The notes beneath the pieces were generated by a model. The model was not told the origin of the DNA. It searched no databases and saw only the letters and a list, made by a program, of their open reading frames with translations. The position numbers and the translations under genes were made by a program. From positions 124,001 to 188,000 of the forward strand of contig VTPC01008288.1 of the NCBI GenBank assembly GCA_011009095.1: 64,000 nt of DNA. The letters run 5' to 3'. This document shows, piece after piece, positions 43,494-54,880 of this stretch (the first letter of the stretch is position 1; each line of letters begins with the position of its first letter). The DNA comes from Ignelater luminosus (taxonomy: Eukaryota; Arthropoda; Insecta; Coleoptera; Elateridae).

Positions 43494-46339
43494 TACCAAA
43501 CTCCAAAATCCAGTAGTACCACAGATTAACAAGTCAAATATTTCACTCCCTATATCACCAATGTTCGCATTTCTTGTCTCTGCGTATCTACATTTGCAGC
43601 TCTGAGAGTTTACCACGCCTACTCTTTTACGCGAGTTTTATGAAAAGTGCATACCAAGCTGTGCTGCTTGCGCAGTACATGTCAAAGTCGCAAGCTCTGG
43701 GATTTGCTTGAGAAGAGAGAGCAATAGAATCCACAAATCTGTCGAAGTGAAACATCTAATTCTTATTTAATCTGTGCTATGTATAGTTGTAGGTGCAATG
43801 ATTGTGGTCGTATCAAGAAAAGGAAAGAGAGGTTGGAGTAATCAAATAACAGAAAGCTAAGAAATTCTGGTGTATTACGATTTTCAAATATGTGTTTTTC
43901 ACTACAATAAATTATGTTAGGTGGCATGCTCAAACTCGATTTTGTTCTAGAATGTTTCTAAGAAGATATTTAAGTTGTTAAAACTATTCATTTTAAAACT
44001 ATGGGACTTTCTTAAAAGTTTTCTGATTACTTGGAATTAATACGCAACTTTCACTGGTACTCACCTCAATAAAAACCTTTCTATTTGGAATCAAATTAAA
44101 GCGCAGCATATATCCTACATTCACCCTTTTGTAGTAGTTGATTCATATTTATGTAAAGCGTAATTTGATACCTTAAGAAGGTTCTTCCACCAGGCGAAGC
44201 AGTAGCCAAACATCTGAATTTTGAATATAATGCAGCTGCAAATGCTATTGTTACATACAAAAAGTTTTAGATCCTCTCACCAATCATTTAAAAAAAGAAA
44301 ATAAAATTTTAAAACTGGAAATTTTAGGTGGATGCTCATGGACAATCAATTCATTTTGATAAATGTTTCATAATTTGAAATACTTGGGAGTAAATGGAGA
44401 TTATTTTAAATATTCTATTAAAAGAAAATTAAGCCACAGGTAACTAATAATACAAAGAAAATATCTAACTAACTGTATCTCTTAAAAATTTAAAATTTAG
44501 CATTTTTGCGACTCAAACTAGCAGTCGTTAAAGTGGATTAGTTGCCTTAGTAACTTATACGATGCTGCGCAATTGTGTCATTTTTTAAGGTTAACATACT
44601 CTGTCAAGGCAGCAACGTTAAACTTAAACAGCTAAAGTCAAGTTACCTTAGAAAACATGTAAGTAAATTCATTAACATCCCAGTTTAATAATCAATAATG
44701 TCATTTTAATCTTTGTTAATAATATGTAAATAATTTAATAAATTATTGCAGTGGTTTTGCTATCACAATTTTAATTGTAATAATGTGACATAGGTATCTT
44801 GACTAGTATGCTGGGATAGAACTTTCTTAAGGTTTTCGGATAATCTTTACTGTTATAAAGAAATAGATTGAAGAAGTAATGAAATTACTAAATCCTTAGT
44901 GTTATATTGTGCTTTTCCATCATTTTCTTTTAGACAAATCTTAATTGCGCCATCTAAACCTTAATTTCTCTTTCTTTTTATAGTAGGTTCATTTGTTTTT
45001 TCCATGGTATACTGTTTTTGAACTGACAAACAACAAAAATCTACTGTGTATCTTTAAAAATGTGGACTAGGGTAAAAATGTAAGCAGATATTGGTCACTC
45101 TGTACAAACACATACAGTTCTTATAAGACAATACAATTCTTCTAGATAATAAAACAAAAAAATATCCAAACAGTAAACAATGTCAACGAACACATCTAAT
45201 ATAAACTGAAAGTCTAACTTCACTATAGCGTTTCGAAAACTAAACTACTAAATTATTAAAAAAATATCACAAATCACTCGAACAAATTCTAGAAATAACA
45301 GATACTTACTGTTTTAAAGCGAGAACCACTGTAATTTAAATAACTATAGATCTACCATCCCATTTTCAAATTCAGTTAACTGCATTGGGGGTTGACCGAT
45401 AAATAACAGCCAATAACTTAAGACCCTCGAGCATTAACAAGATACAGTCTTTCCTAATGGCGTGTTATTTCGGAGGACCCAAGCTAGATTTCAGATACGT
45501 CTCGACTGCTACCTTCCGTAGATAAATTATCGTTGATTTGACTTTACAGTCAAGAAGTGTTTGAATTATCAAAAAAATGTAAATTTTGAATTCCGTATTT
45601 TTATAAAGTGTGTAAAGTGTAGGTTATTATTAAACAACAGTAACTAATAAGATGTATTTCTTCAGAAAAGTGAATTTTTTATCGCAATAATTAAATAAAT
45701 TTTAGAGTTGTCAATGGCAATTGAAAAAACGACTTCGAAGATTTTGCCACCCGTTTACACAAGAATTCTGAACAGGTAATGATATAAAAGACTGAATTCA
45801 CAATCAGCATATTTTAAGAACCCAAACGACTTCGAAGAGAATATTCTAGTGCAGCTCTCAGCTGTTTTGGAAATTATGATCTGATTCATAAACCTGTACA
45901 ATATTTTACATAAATAATGTCGCTAGCGTGTTTCGTCTTCGATTTATTATAAAAAAATGTAAATGGCGCTTTACGATTTTTGCTTCTCGCATCTACTATT
46001 AGAAACTTTAACTTAACTTTTCAATTTTTCATGCAGTGTCGGCACAAAGATGTGCAAATGAAGCAACTTGCCATAGGTGCCGTAGTGACAAGGCGCTGCG
46101 CTGCACCGCGTCGTGAACAATAAAACAATTGAAACTGAGACTAAACCAGGCACTACTGTCTACCCTACAAAGGTTCTTTAGTCCTAGTCTCAAATATCCT
46201 AACTCAGCCCTTTATTTATCTTAAGTATTACAGGTACAGAGCAATAGAATGCAAAAATATTTGATTAGCCTTTTCGTAAAATGGTAAGGTTTATATTAAA
46301 ATCTGTGAAATAACCCTAAGTAATACCAAATTCGTTTTA
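43494..46339. other. No recognised gene; AT-rich filler
   Basis: About 2.8 kb without recognised features. One short frame near 44190 (LPPGEAVAKHLNFEYN) is protein-like but isolated and unassigned. Confidence 0.4.
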
Positions 46340-46985
46340 AGGTTATCTTGATACTTAAGACAACGCTCATCCCACTCATGTACACATGAGCAAATTGTTG
46401 GAGCGCATGATCAATTCGCACTTAGTGTGGTTTCTGTAAGAGAGTTCCGTACTGGATGAATATCATGATTGCCATCTTTGCTTTATATATGGAGTACGAA
46501 GCAACTTAAGGACGTCGATCTCTAAAGTTACTTTGATCGTTGTTTGTATCATCGGTGTACTTTTTCAACCTTAGATTTGGGATTTATGTCTTCCAGTATG
46601 TAGATAACATTGTTATAGATTTGTGATTTGGATAGATTGAGACTATGCACCACGTAGCATCAGATACGAAACAACGTGGTTTCAGAACCAGGACGGCAAC
46701 CAGTTAGCAAAACAACTTTAACTTCAATTCCCGCTTAACACCAGTTTTCTTTCACTACATCCAACTCGACCGGTGGATACCACGGTCATGTGTCCTGAAA
46801 GCTAACCCGTCAATGACCTTCCAGTAAAGCGCCGGTTCAACAGAAAAATCAAAACTGTTGTCATGTTTGATTTCGCATTTAGATGATGCGATTAGTTCAA
46901 TTTGAAAAATACGAACATCTGATTGGTTACTCGCAAAATTAGATGTGATAACAGATTTGGTTCCCTTTGCACAACCGGCCCTTAA
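46340..46985 (+). pseudogene. LINE-G copy 2: RT fragment with hairpin tail
   Basis: Reverse-orientation partner of 11450-12085. The plus strand reads MSKLLERMINSHLVWFL, then after the shared deletion ISKVTLIVVCIIGVLF and FGIYVFQYVDNIVID, i.e. RT blocks before and at the YVDD site (here YVDN, as in copy 1). Downstream 46825-46985 forms an inverted repeat with arms GCGCCGGTTCAACAG...ACTGTTGTCA and AGGGCCGGTTGTGCAAAG...TCTGTTATCA. Both copies carry the same deletion, substitution and hairpin, so they stem from one already deleted master. No intact ORF. Confidence 0.6.
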
Positions 46986-47872
46986 ATTTACAAAATCAAC
47001 AAAATTCCAACTGCAAGATCAAATTAAAACAAGAGTTTACAGAACGGTAGAAACACTAGGAGTTTATTAAATGGAAACTTAAGAAAAATGAAAACCTCGG
47101 TTTAATCATGAGCGTGCATTTTCCAAGTTGTCATACACAGAACAGTTGGTTTTCATTAGAATGCGCATCGAGTACATCTAGTCAAGTTTTTATGGATGCC
47201 ATATTTAATATTTACATCATTTGACAGGATATAAAACATTTCATGGCTAGTTTGAATTACATAATAGAATCGATAAACAACTATAGTAAATCAAGCGGGC
47301 TATGTTTCTGTTTTCTATTCGTTCATAAGAGAAAATATACGAAACAACTGAATGCATATAGTGTTAGTTTACTTCTGGTAAGGCTGTACAAATTGAGGCT
47401 CGTTTTACAAAATTAAAAAAAATTTTGAAAGCAACATGATCAAAGCGTATCAGTATTGTGGCCTGTAGCAATGCAAATGCAAACATTAAATGTTCAGCTC
47501 GATTTTTCTCAGAATTTTTGTTATGCAACCTTAGGATTTAGTTGCATGATCATAAAGGGAAGAAAAATTACTATCAGATTCCACTACTAAAAATCTATAT
47601 TGTCATTTAAATTTTTTTGTGATGACGTCACAACTAAAAAACAAATGAAAGTCGGATGGTGAATCGCACCTATTAATGTGTATTTTTAAAAACTAAAATC
47701 GACCTGTCGCAGAGTTTTTAAAAAAAACATGTTGATTTTGCTTTTTTTTAATATTCCGTACTTGAATCCCACACTGTATATTAAATATGATGATAACTAA
47801 TAACTAATAATGCAGACAAAAGTTCAAGATTTCTTTATTAATATTCATGAATGAAGTTTTGATTTAATGATT
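46986..47872. other. No recognised feature
   Basis: AT-rich; nothing recognised. GTGATGACGTCACAAC lies near 47620. Confidence 0.4.
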
Positions 47873-48365
47873 TTAACGAAATCTTGGCTACACAAAAGAA
47901 TTATGTCTGGTGAAGCATTTGGTGACGAATACACAGTATGTAGAAAAGATCGGGATTATTGTTTGGTGGTATCTTTAATCGTAGTTCAGTATAAATCTAT
48001 TTCCATTTTAACTAGTCGTGTGTATCATGCCTGATCGAGCACTAGTTGAGTATCAGGATTTGTTCGAGGTAACTAATAACTTGGATTTTTCATGAGATGC
48101 TAAGATTTTGGTGCTGAGTGACTTCAACTTAACAGAAGTAGTCAAATATCATTTTAATACTGAACCCACATTCATTTCTCAAATTTATTTCAAAATTACC
48201 TAAATTTCATCTAATTTATGAATCTAAGCCAGAATAACCTTATTTGTTAATGGAAGAGGACGTATTTTACATGTTGCTCTGGCTAATATACACCTTGAAG
48301 TTTCTCAGGAAACTGACACTTTAGTATCTGAAGATCAATGGTGGTCTAATGGATGTTGCAAGTGT
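47873..48365 (+). pseudogene. LINE-D: endonuclease fragment of a non-LTR retrotransposon
   Basis: The plus frame from 47873 reads LTKSWLHKRIMSGEAFGDEY then TVCRKDRDYCLVV, YKSISILTSRVYHA. After a shift, MPDRALVEYQDLFEVTNNLD, a stop, DAKILVLSDFNL, and finally NGRGRILHVALANIHLEVSQ, ETDTLVSEDQW. These are successive blocks of the LINE endonuclease: LTETWL, YRxDR, xGDFNLP (here LSDFNL) and NGRxLDLVLSN. Jockey/CR1-type elements match best. No RT follows; the copy is truncated and broken. Confidence 0.75.
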
Positions 48366-48897
48366 TGCATTTGCAAAATGCAAAATCAAAATTGTACATG
48401 ATGTTTATTTTTATTGCTTCTTGCACTTTAATTGACCACAAAATGTAATTAGGACAAAGTTCTCATAAATTTAAAACGCTTATGTTTGTTTGAAATTGCG
48501 AAGAAAACCACAGATCAATAAGGTAAAGTATAAAAAGTGCAATAAATTACCTACAGTATACTCAGGTAAGTCCTCGCAAGCCGTACAAAACCTTGTTCTG
48601 TCTCGGGGTCAGCAGAATTCATGCCTCAATGAGTTACAGTTAACTGTACGGATATTGGTCCGTATACAGAAATATTGTAAAAAATAAGAAATTTTAAATG
48701 AAACTTTGATACCCGGTATCTCGGAAATGGTGCATTTACGGACACATGCCTATATAAACGTTTTTACTTATCTTCATGAGTACAACACGCCCTTGCAGAT
48801 TTCGACAGTATTTCTCTAACGTCTTGCATAGTGACAATAATTAATTCAACTTTATAGAATTTGTGTTATGATCTTGAATAACAATTGTTGGACACTA
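48366..48897. other. No recognised feature
   Basis: A 65-residue plus frame (48490-48687) has no known motif; otherwise AT-rich. Confidence 0.3.
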
Positions 48898-49500
48898 CAG
48901 CGATATTTACTTATAACGAACCCGGTTAAAGAGAACTCTTGGTTATAACGAACCAATTTGAAAGATACGAACTAAAGTTCCACAAGAGCTGTATTAAGTT
49001 TATATCGATCTTTCAGATAAAACGAACCGTTTTTCGTATATAAAATTTTTAGAACTTTCAAGTATAAAATAGGAGACTTCCCCGAAAGTAAAAACGTACT
49101 AGCACATTCTAGATGCAAACAGTATTCAACAGTCAGCATCGTGTCGTCAATTGTTCGGTATGCTTACTTGCACTGATAATTAAAGAAATTTAATAACCGT
49201 GTTTTAAGCAAAAAGCGAAAATGCTTTACATTAAAAGAGAAATATAAAATTATAAAACGTTTATAAAGATGTGAAAAACAAAGTGAAATATGTTGTAAAA
49301 TGAAATTAAGTAAATCAACAGTTGCTACAATTTGGAAGACAAAAGATAATATACTGGAAAACTTTGAACAATTAAATTCGAGTATTAAAAAACATTACGA
49401 AACCTACTAACTTAGAAGTTCATCAAAGTCTGTTAAAACGGTTTAGCCAGCAAAGAGCTAATAATGTGAATGTTCAAATAACAAGTACCTGGGTTACCAG
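48898..49500 (+). mobile_element. Pogo/Tigger-type element, 5' end with transposase N-terminus
   Basis: Starts at 48898 with CAGCGATATTTACTTATAAC, then GAACCCGG, preceded by TA; CAG ends and TATAACGAAC boxes are usual in pogo/Tigger elements, and TTATAACGAACCAA repeats at about 48950. From about 49210 a frame reads SKKRKCFTLKEKYKIIKRL, stop, CEKQSEICCKMKLSKSTVAT, IWKTKDNILENFEQL. This is the CENP-B type helix-turn-helix (KRKxLTLxEK..II..xE.G.....I....I..STV..I.K.K..I). The frame ends near 49410, the DDE domain is absent, and no 3' TIR is seen. Confidence 0.75.
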
Positions 49501-51099
49501 ATCGGGATAGGGTTTAGTAAATCCACATACGAGACGATCTAGTATGCTGCGTGTCAGTCGACAGTACAGTTTGATACAAGTTTTGTGATTCAAATAATTT
49601 TGTAGGTCGTCTTCTGAGTTTGATGCTATCGTGGAAATTAAGTTACTCGTTAAGGTAGTTCATCGCTAATAGAAAAACATTAGTTGCATCTGCTTCAATT
49701 CACCTGACAGCGTCCAGATTACTCAGAGCTACCGTTTTCGGCAAGGCCCCTAAAATCCGGACCTTGGGAGTTCATATCTTGTTGGTGAGCAAACAGTTGA
49801 GATAGTACTGAAATTATCACACTTCTTTTAATTACACGCTCAAAATATACGATTTTATAGGTTCAAAATTTAAAATAGTCTTTCAAGTGCTCTAGTAACA
49901 CTACAGTACTTGCTAAACTATGTGGAGTTATTTTTTGTGTAAAAACGTCAAATGTGTAAATTTTACAGAAAAAAAAGCATTGATCATACATGAAGATAGT
50001 TAAAGAAATCTATCGCCATTGCGCTACAAAATCACCATAATAAATAAACCTTCCCAAAATAACGTTACGTTCTACGTTACGTGTTTTAGTTTTTGTTTAG
50101 GAACGTGGCATAACATTTCGGACCATTCCGTGGTGGTACGTTTAACTCTCTCGTCGGGACGCGAAGCACAAGAGTAAAAGTCGGGACAGCCCTGCACATA
50201 TCTGGACACCTGTCAAATAAATTAATTGCATTTTTTAGTATTGTGTACTAGCCCTACAGTCTGTAAAAATGGGCTGTCTAGAGGGTACGTAAGCAGAAAA
50301 AGGCTGCCTTAAATAACGAATTTATAGAAACCGAAAACGTCGTTTTATGCAAAAAATGTTCGAAATGTTCTGAATTTGCTTCTTGGAAAACATCAAGTCT
50401 ATTTCTAGTTCAAGGGAGTGGAATCTGGTGATCTCAATGGCCATTGGTGAAGCAAGATGCTGGAATTAACCTACAAAAAGTTAGAAAGGAAACAAGAAAT
50501 AGACTTTATTTTAATCAAAAGAGGGTTGAAATTGTTAGATTATCAAGATATACATTGCTTAAATAAATAATCGATCTGAGTGTGCGTTTTCCTGTTTCAC
50601 TTCATATAGAATAGTTAAAGTTGTGCAGGGTTCCAATCCAATAGGTCAGTTATTTCTGAGAAAAATTGTTAAATTACAGTTGCTTTCTTGAAGAAGTACT
50701 TATTAATTAAGTGTCAGTGGTTGCGCAGCTCTTAGTTTCCGGCCTTTTGTCTTCAGCTATTTTTTAGAAGATAAAGTGGATGTCAAATGTATGTATCAAG
50801 TACTTGAAATGTCGAAACAATAAGAAAAAGAGTAAAACGTTCATAAAATTAGTAACTCAAAATAAGCGAGCATAAGCTATGTTAGTTCGCAGTTTTCTCT
50901 AATGTCGCAGGAGATCGCGGCAATTATGTATCAACATTTTTAGACTAGAGATTTAAGGGTTTCGATTTTATTACTACAAACGTTATGCGATTTTTGAATG
51001 CATACCCAATTCTGTTTTTTTCTATTTACGGTGGAATAAATAGATATAATCCCCATGAGGGATTGTTAGTCATGAAATACCTGGGGTAGACCAAAACTA
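49501..51099. other. No recognised gene
   Basis: Mostly AT-rich. Around 50335-50400 VVLCKKCSKCSEFASWKT and DAGINLQKVRKETRNRLYFN read protein-like in one frame but match no family I know. CGTTACGTTCTACGTTACG near 50062 is a small tandem repeat. Confidence 0.3.
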
Positions 51100-51898
51100 G
51101 CATAGCAGTGTCTGATTCAAAATAAGCGGTTGCAAACAGCGACGGCCCCTGAAAGGGCGGCTGAAATACAAACCCGTCAACCCGTTTGACAAGCGTGGCG
51201 TTTCAATGTCAAAATACCTCCAAACATGTCGGAAAGATACCGTAGATAGGTAGAAGTAATAGCTCAAAATCCCACACGGAGAAACCGGCCTGCTTTATTT
51301 ATTCTGGGGGAGGCAAACATCCGACGAAACTTAACATCGGAACGTACAACGTAAGGTCTATGAGTGAGGATGAGAAAATGGACGAATTGGAGAAACAGAT
51401 GAATAACACAAAATGGGAAATAAAACGAAAAGGAAAAAACTGCATTACACTAAACAGTAGATACATATTCTACTATAAAACAAAAATATGAAATGCGTAA
51501 GGAAGAATAAATTCCTTAAAGACGGTAAAGAGGTGCATGATAGAGACAGATAATGCAAATAACAGAAAATTATTATACAGAACTATATCAACAAAAACAA
51601 ACAACTCCAGAAAACATCAAACAACAAAAATAATAAATGTCAACTCCGAGGATTTACCCGACATCACGATAGACAAAATAATGACAAACATAGGATCTCT
51701 CAAAAACAAGAAAGCTCCCGGAAGAGATGGTATAATAGTCACACTGAACAAAGAAGGTGAGAGAAACGTAATAGAAGCTGTAAAAGTATTGTTCAATAGA
51801 TGTCTTGCAGAAGAAAATATCCCAGAAGATTAGAATAGTTCTTGAATTGTTTTGCTTTTCAAAAAAAAGAGATAAGACCAAACTGAAAAATATATATA

Positions 51899-52336
51899 CA
51901 GTAATATCCCCACTTACGCGAATTCGCATTTACGCAGTTTTTAAATCTTCTCGTCGATTCGTCTTTTGTTGACAGAAGACCTCAGTTCAGTTGAAAAAGG
52001 GTTACAAATTTTGGAAAACATAGACTCCAACGAGGAAATTCTGCGCGATAAGAAAAAATCTTTGATCCGTCAGACGACTTTGTTAGATTTTATGAAGCCT
52101 TCTACGTCAAAATAACTTCGGTTTCTGTTTTTGCAATTCATAATAATATAATTTCTTGTATTATCTAAGATTTTATTACACATTTTTCTTCTAAATTATT
52201 GTTTTCTTTAGTCTCCAGTTCCAATTAAACATAATTTGCATGTATTTATATGCAAAATTGTACCCCAATTTACGCGAATTCAATTTACGCGGTTATCGCT
52301 CGGTCCCACCTATCGCGTAAGTGCGGGGTATTACTG
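51899..52336 (+). mobile_element. 438-bp pogo/Tigger-type element inside LINE-B
   Basis: The ends are CAGTAATATCCCCACTTACG and, on the other strand, CAGTAATACCCCGCACTTAC; repeated TTTACGCG motifs lie just inside both ends. The left flank is TATATA; the right flank is TTATATA, consistent with TA duplication plus one base change. It separates KLKN of the LINE-B RT from PISLLPQIYKLF, exactly where uninterrupted elements read KLKNYRPISLL. It retains the transposase C-terminus (51969-52115), so it is a deletion derivative of an autonomous pogo-like element. Confidence 0.85.
51969..52115 (+). pseudogene. C-terminal tail of a pogo/Tigger transposase
   Basis: An open segment of 48 residues ends with a normal stop: LTEDLSSVEKGLQILENI then DKKKSLIRQTTLLDFMKPST. 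The ending (R/K)QTTLxxFMKPxxxK recurs at the C-terminus of Tigger/jerky-like transposases. The rest of the protein is deleted. The tail is intact, so the deletion that made this element is recent relative to decay elsewhere. Confidence 0.7.
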
Positions 52337-53610
52337 TTATATATAGCCAATATCGTTATTACCGCAAATTTACAAACTCTTCACAAGAATTATTATTAGG
52401 TAATAGGTTAGAAAGAAAATTAGAAATTCATCAGTCTATAGAACAAGCTGGTTTTAGAAAAAATCTTAGCACGTGGGATCATATTTTGACACTAAGAACA
52501 CTTATTGAAGAGTGTGCGAAATATAATATGCCCGTACATTTGGCATATTATGTGGATTTCAAAAAAGCTTTTGATACGATCGAATATGGGCAATAGAAAA
52601 AGCTTTACAGAATAGCTGAATACATCACAGATATATACATATAATACGATCAACATACAATTAGACAACAATGGTTATACAAATGTACTCGAGATATCCC
52701 AGTAAAACGCGACATCCGACAAGGAGATTCAATGAGTCCCAAGTTTTTTATAGCAGCAATGGAAGAAACATTCAAAAATCTTAACTGGGACAACAAGGAC
52801 ATAAATGTCAACGGGAAAATGCTAAATCATTTACGGTAACCAGATGGTGTGGTTTTGATAGTAGACAACATCATAGATTTACGAAGTATGATACACGAAT
52901 TAAAACACGAGTCAGAAGCAGTAGGCTTAAAACTAAATAAACAGAAAACCAAAAACATGTCAAACAATGCGGAAAATTACAACACAACGCACAGAAATAG
53001 AAAAAGCACAGAATTACGTATATTTGGGACAACTAATAAAATGTGGGAAGTTCAGTCAACAGGTCGAAGTGGATAGGCGAATACGACTGGCTTGGTCGGC
53101 TTTCGGAAAGCAAAACAGAATACTTAGAAATAAACGAATACCCCTGACATTAAGGAAAAAAGTATACAATCAATGTGTGTTGCCATCTTTGACGTATGCT
53201 ACACAGACATGGACTCTAACGAAGCTAATAATGAAAAAGTTAGCTAAGACCCAAACAGCAATGGAAAGACAAATGTTAGAGGTAAAATTAAAAGACCAAA
53301 TATAAAATGAAAGCATTAGAAATAGAACAAAACTGATAGATGTCAAAGAACATGTAGCCTTCCTGAAATGGAGATGGGCTGGACACACTATAAGACAGAC
53401 AGACGCGATATGGGACAAAGAAATACATTATTGGAGACCATGGGCTAAGAAGCGAAGTGCAGGACGCCCACAAACAAGATAGACTGACGATCTGAAACAA
53501 CAGCCGGATTAATTTGGTACCGAGTAGCACTAAATAGGGACGTATGAATATTATATGGAGAGGCCTATATCCAACATGGGATGACAATGAAGAAGTAGAA
53601 GAAGAAATAG

Positions 53611-54284
53611 ATATAATTAAGGAAAAATAAGAAAAAGTATTTTATGTTGCTAAATCTGACATTATTTTCTTCAATAACACACAGGATTTTTAAAAATCTG
53701 AATTTAACCATAACAATAAGCATCAAAGTTTCGGCCTTTACAGCTCTCAGCGAATGAAGATGAACAGAAATGATCTTTAAAATCACCTACCGTAACCCAA
53801 TAAAATAGCTAAATTGTTATCTAGTTTATTGAAGCATACAATAAAAATATGAAACTTGATATTTTGATCCATGTCCAACTATTTACTTGGAATCGGTTCA
53901 GTGTGCGCCGTCTGTATCTCCCCTTACTCTGGATTTAAACTGTAGGATAAATTTTCTTATTACATTTTAAGACAAACATAACAGAAATGTTTTTTTGATC
54001 ATTTGGCTAAAAGATTGTAAAATTTCTTCCTTTTACCTTTATTACATGTGATGCTATTTAACTTCAAAGCAGGACGTATTTTTTTATAGCCAGCCGGTAT
54101 TGGTATAAATTTTTCATTTCTTTATTTAGCATTATTTGCAGGAGTCGCATAATGAAGAATATGCACATTTTTTATTGTATTTATTTTTAAAACTGGTAAC
54201 ACCTAATAAATGTTAAAATTCATTAAAACATAACTTCGATTATGATTTTACAAGAAAATAAATATTGAAATTCAAATAAACTTC
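53611..54284. other. No recognised feature
   Basis: AT-rich sequence after LINE-B; nothing recognised. Confidence 0.4.
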
Positions 54285-54880
54285 TAACGCGCGAAAACGG
54301 CAAAATTCACAATGGCCGTCGTGTGACGTAACTTAATAGGTCCAGGTTAACTAGATAAAAGAAATAAAAGAATACCCAAACAAAAATATTCAGTATAAAC
54401 TTATAACATAAATTCATATCTACTTTTATTAACTATCACCCATAAATTATGTAAAAATATAATAATTATTCATAAAATTTTAAAAACAATTATAAACTGC
54501 GAGGGAAGTTTCGTAATTTATGTTCCTACTATCGAGTGCTTTTAAACGGTTTATTTACAATGTTGGTGGCGCTGCTGACACTACAATTTTTGACAGTTTT
54601 GAAATTAGAGGTTGACAATTTAAAATTTAAAATTTAAAATTTTTAGTCGAAACTTTGAAAATATCTTAAAAAATGAAACGTTCTATTTTGTTGCTAAACC
54701 AAAGTGACGTACTTTTATAGATCTTACATAAAATTTGTGAAAAACAAATAGTAAACAACCAAATAAAAATTCGACATACCGACATAACCCCATAATATAG
54801 CAAATGACAATTTATAGATCACAGAAACAAAAAAAAACAAAACAAAGTTGTGGGGGTGGTATGAAATGACAAATCACAAT
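54285..54880 (+). repeat. Dispersed repeat of about 0.7 kb, copy 2
   Basis: Partner of 38270-39035 (CGCGAAAACGGCAAAATTCA, GTAATTTATGTTC, GGTTGACAATTTAAAATTTA, TTTGTGAAAAACAAAT). This copy has lost about 150 bases near the start and carries three AATTTAAA units in tandem at about 54621-54645. Confidence 0.65.

Larger units (their letters stand above)
51100..53610 (+). pseudogene. LINE-B: RTE/BovB-like retrotransposon, internally deleted and interrupted
   Basis: The leader runs from about 51100. The endonuclease start at 51327 is KLNIGTYNVRSMSEDEKMDE, then most of the domain is deleted. At 51660-51830 the pre-RT linker reads ITIDKIMTNIGSLKNKKAPG, RDGIIVTLNKEGER. The RT resumes after an inserted element: PISLLPQIYKLFTRIIIR (52352 on), ERKLEIHQSIEQAGFRKN, YYVDFKKAFDTIEY (box A), and a box C changed to PDGVVLIVDN (canonical ADDVVL). 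The C-terminal part NYVYLGQLIKCGKFSQ, RIRLAWSAFGKQN, VLPSLTYATQTWTLTK, EHVAFLKWRWAGHTIRQTD, KKRSAGRPQTR is classic RTE/BovB. It ends near 53610 in GAAGTAGAAGAAGAAAT. Stops and shifts abound. Confidence 0.88.
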
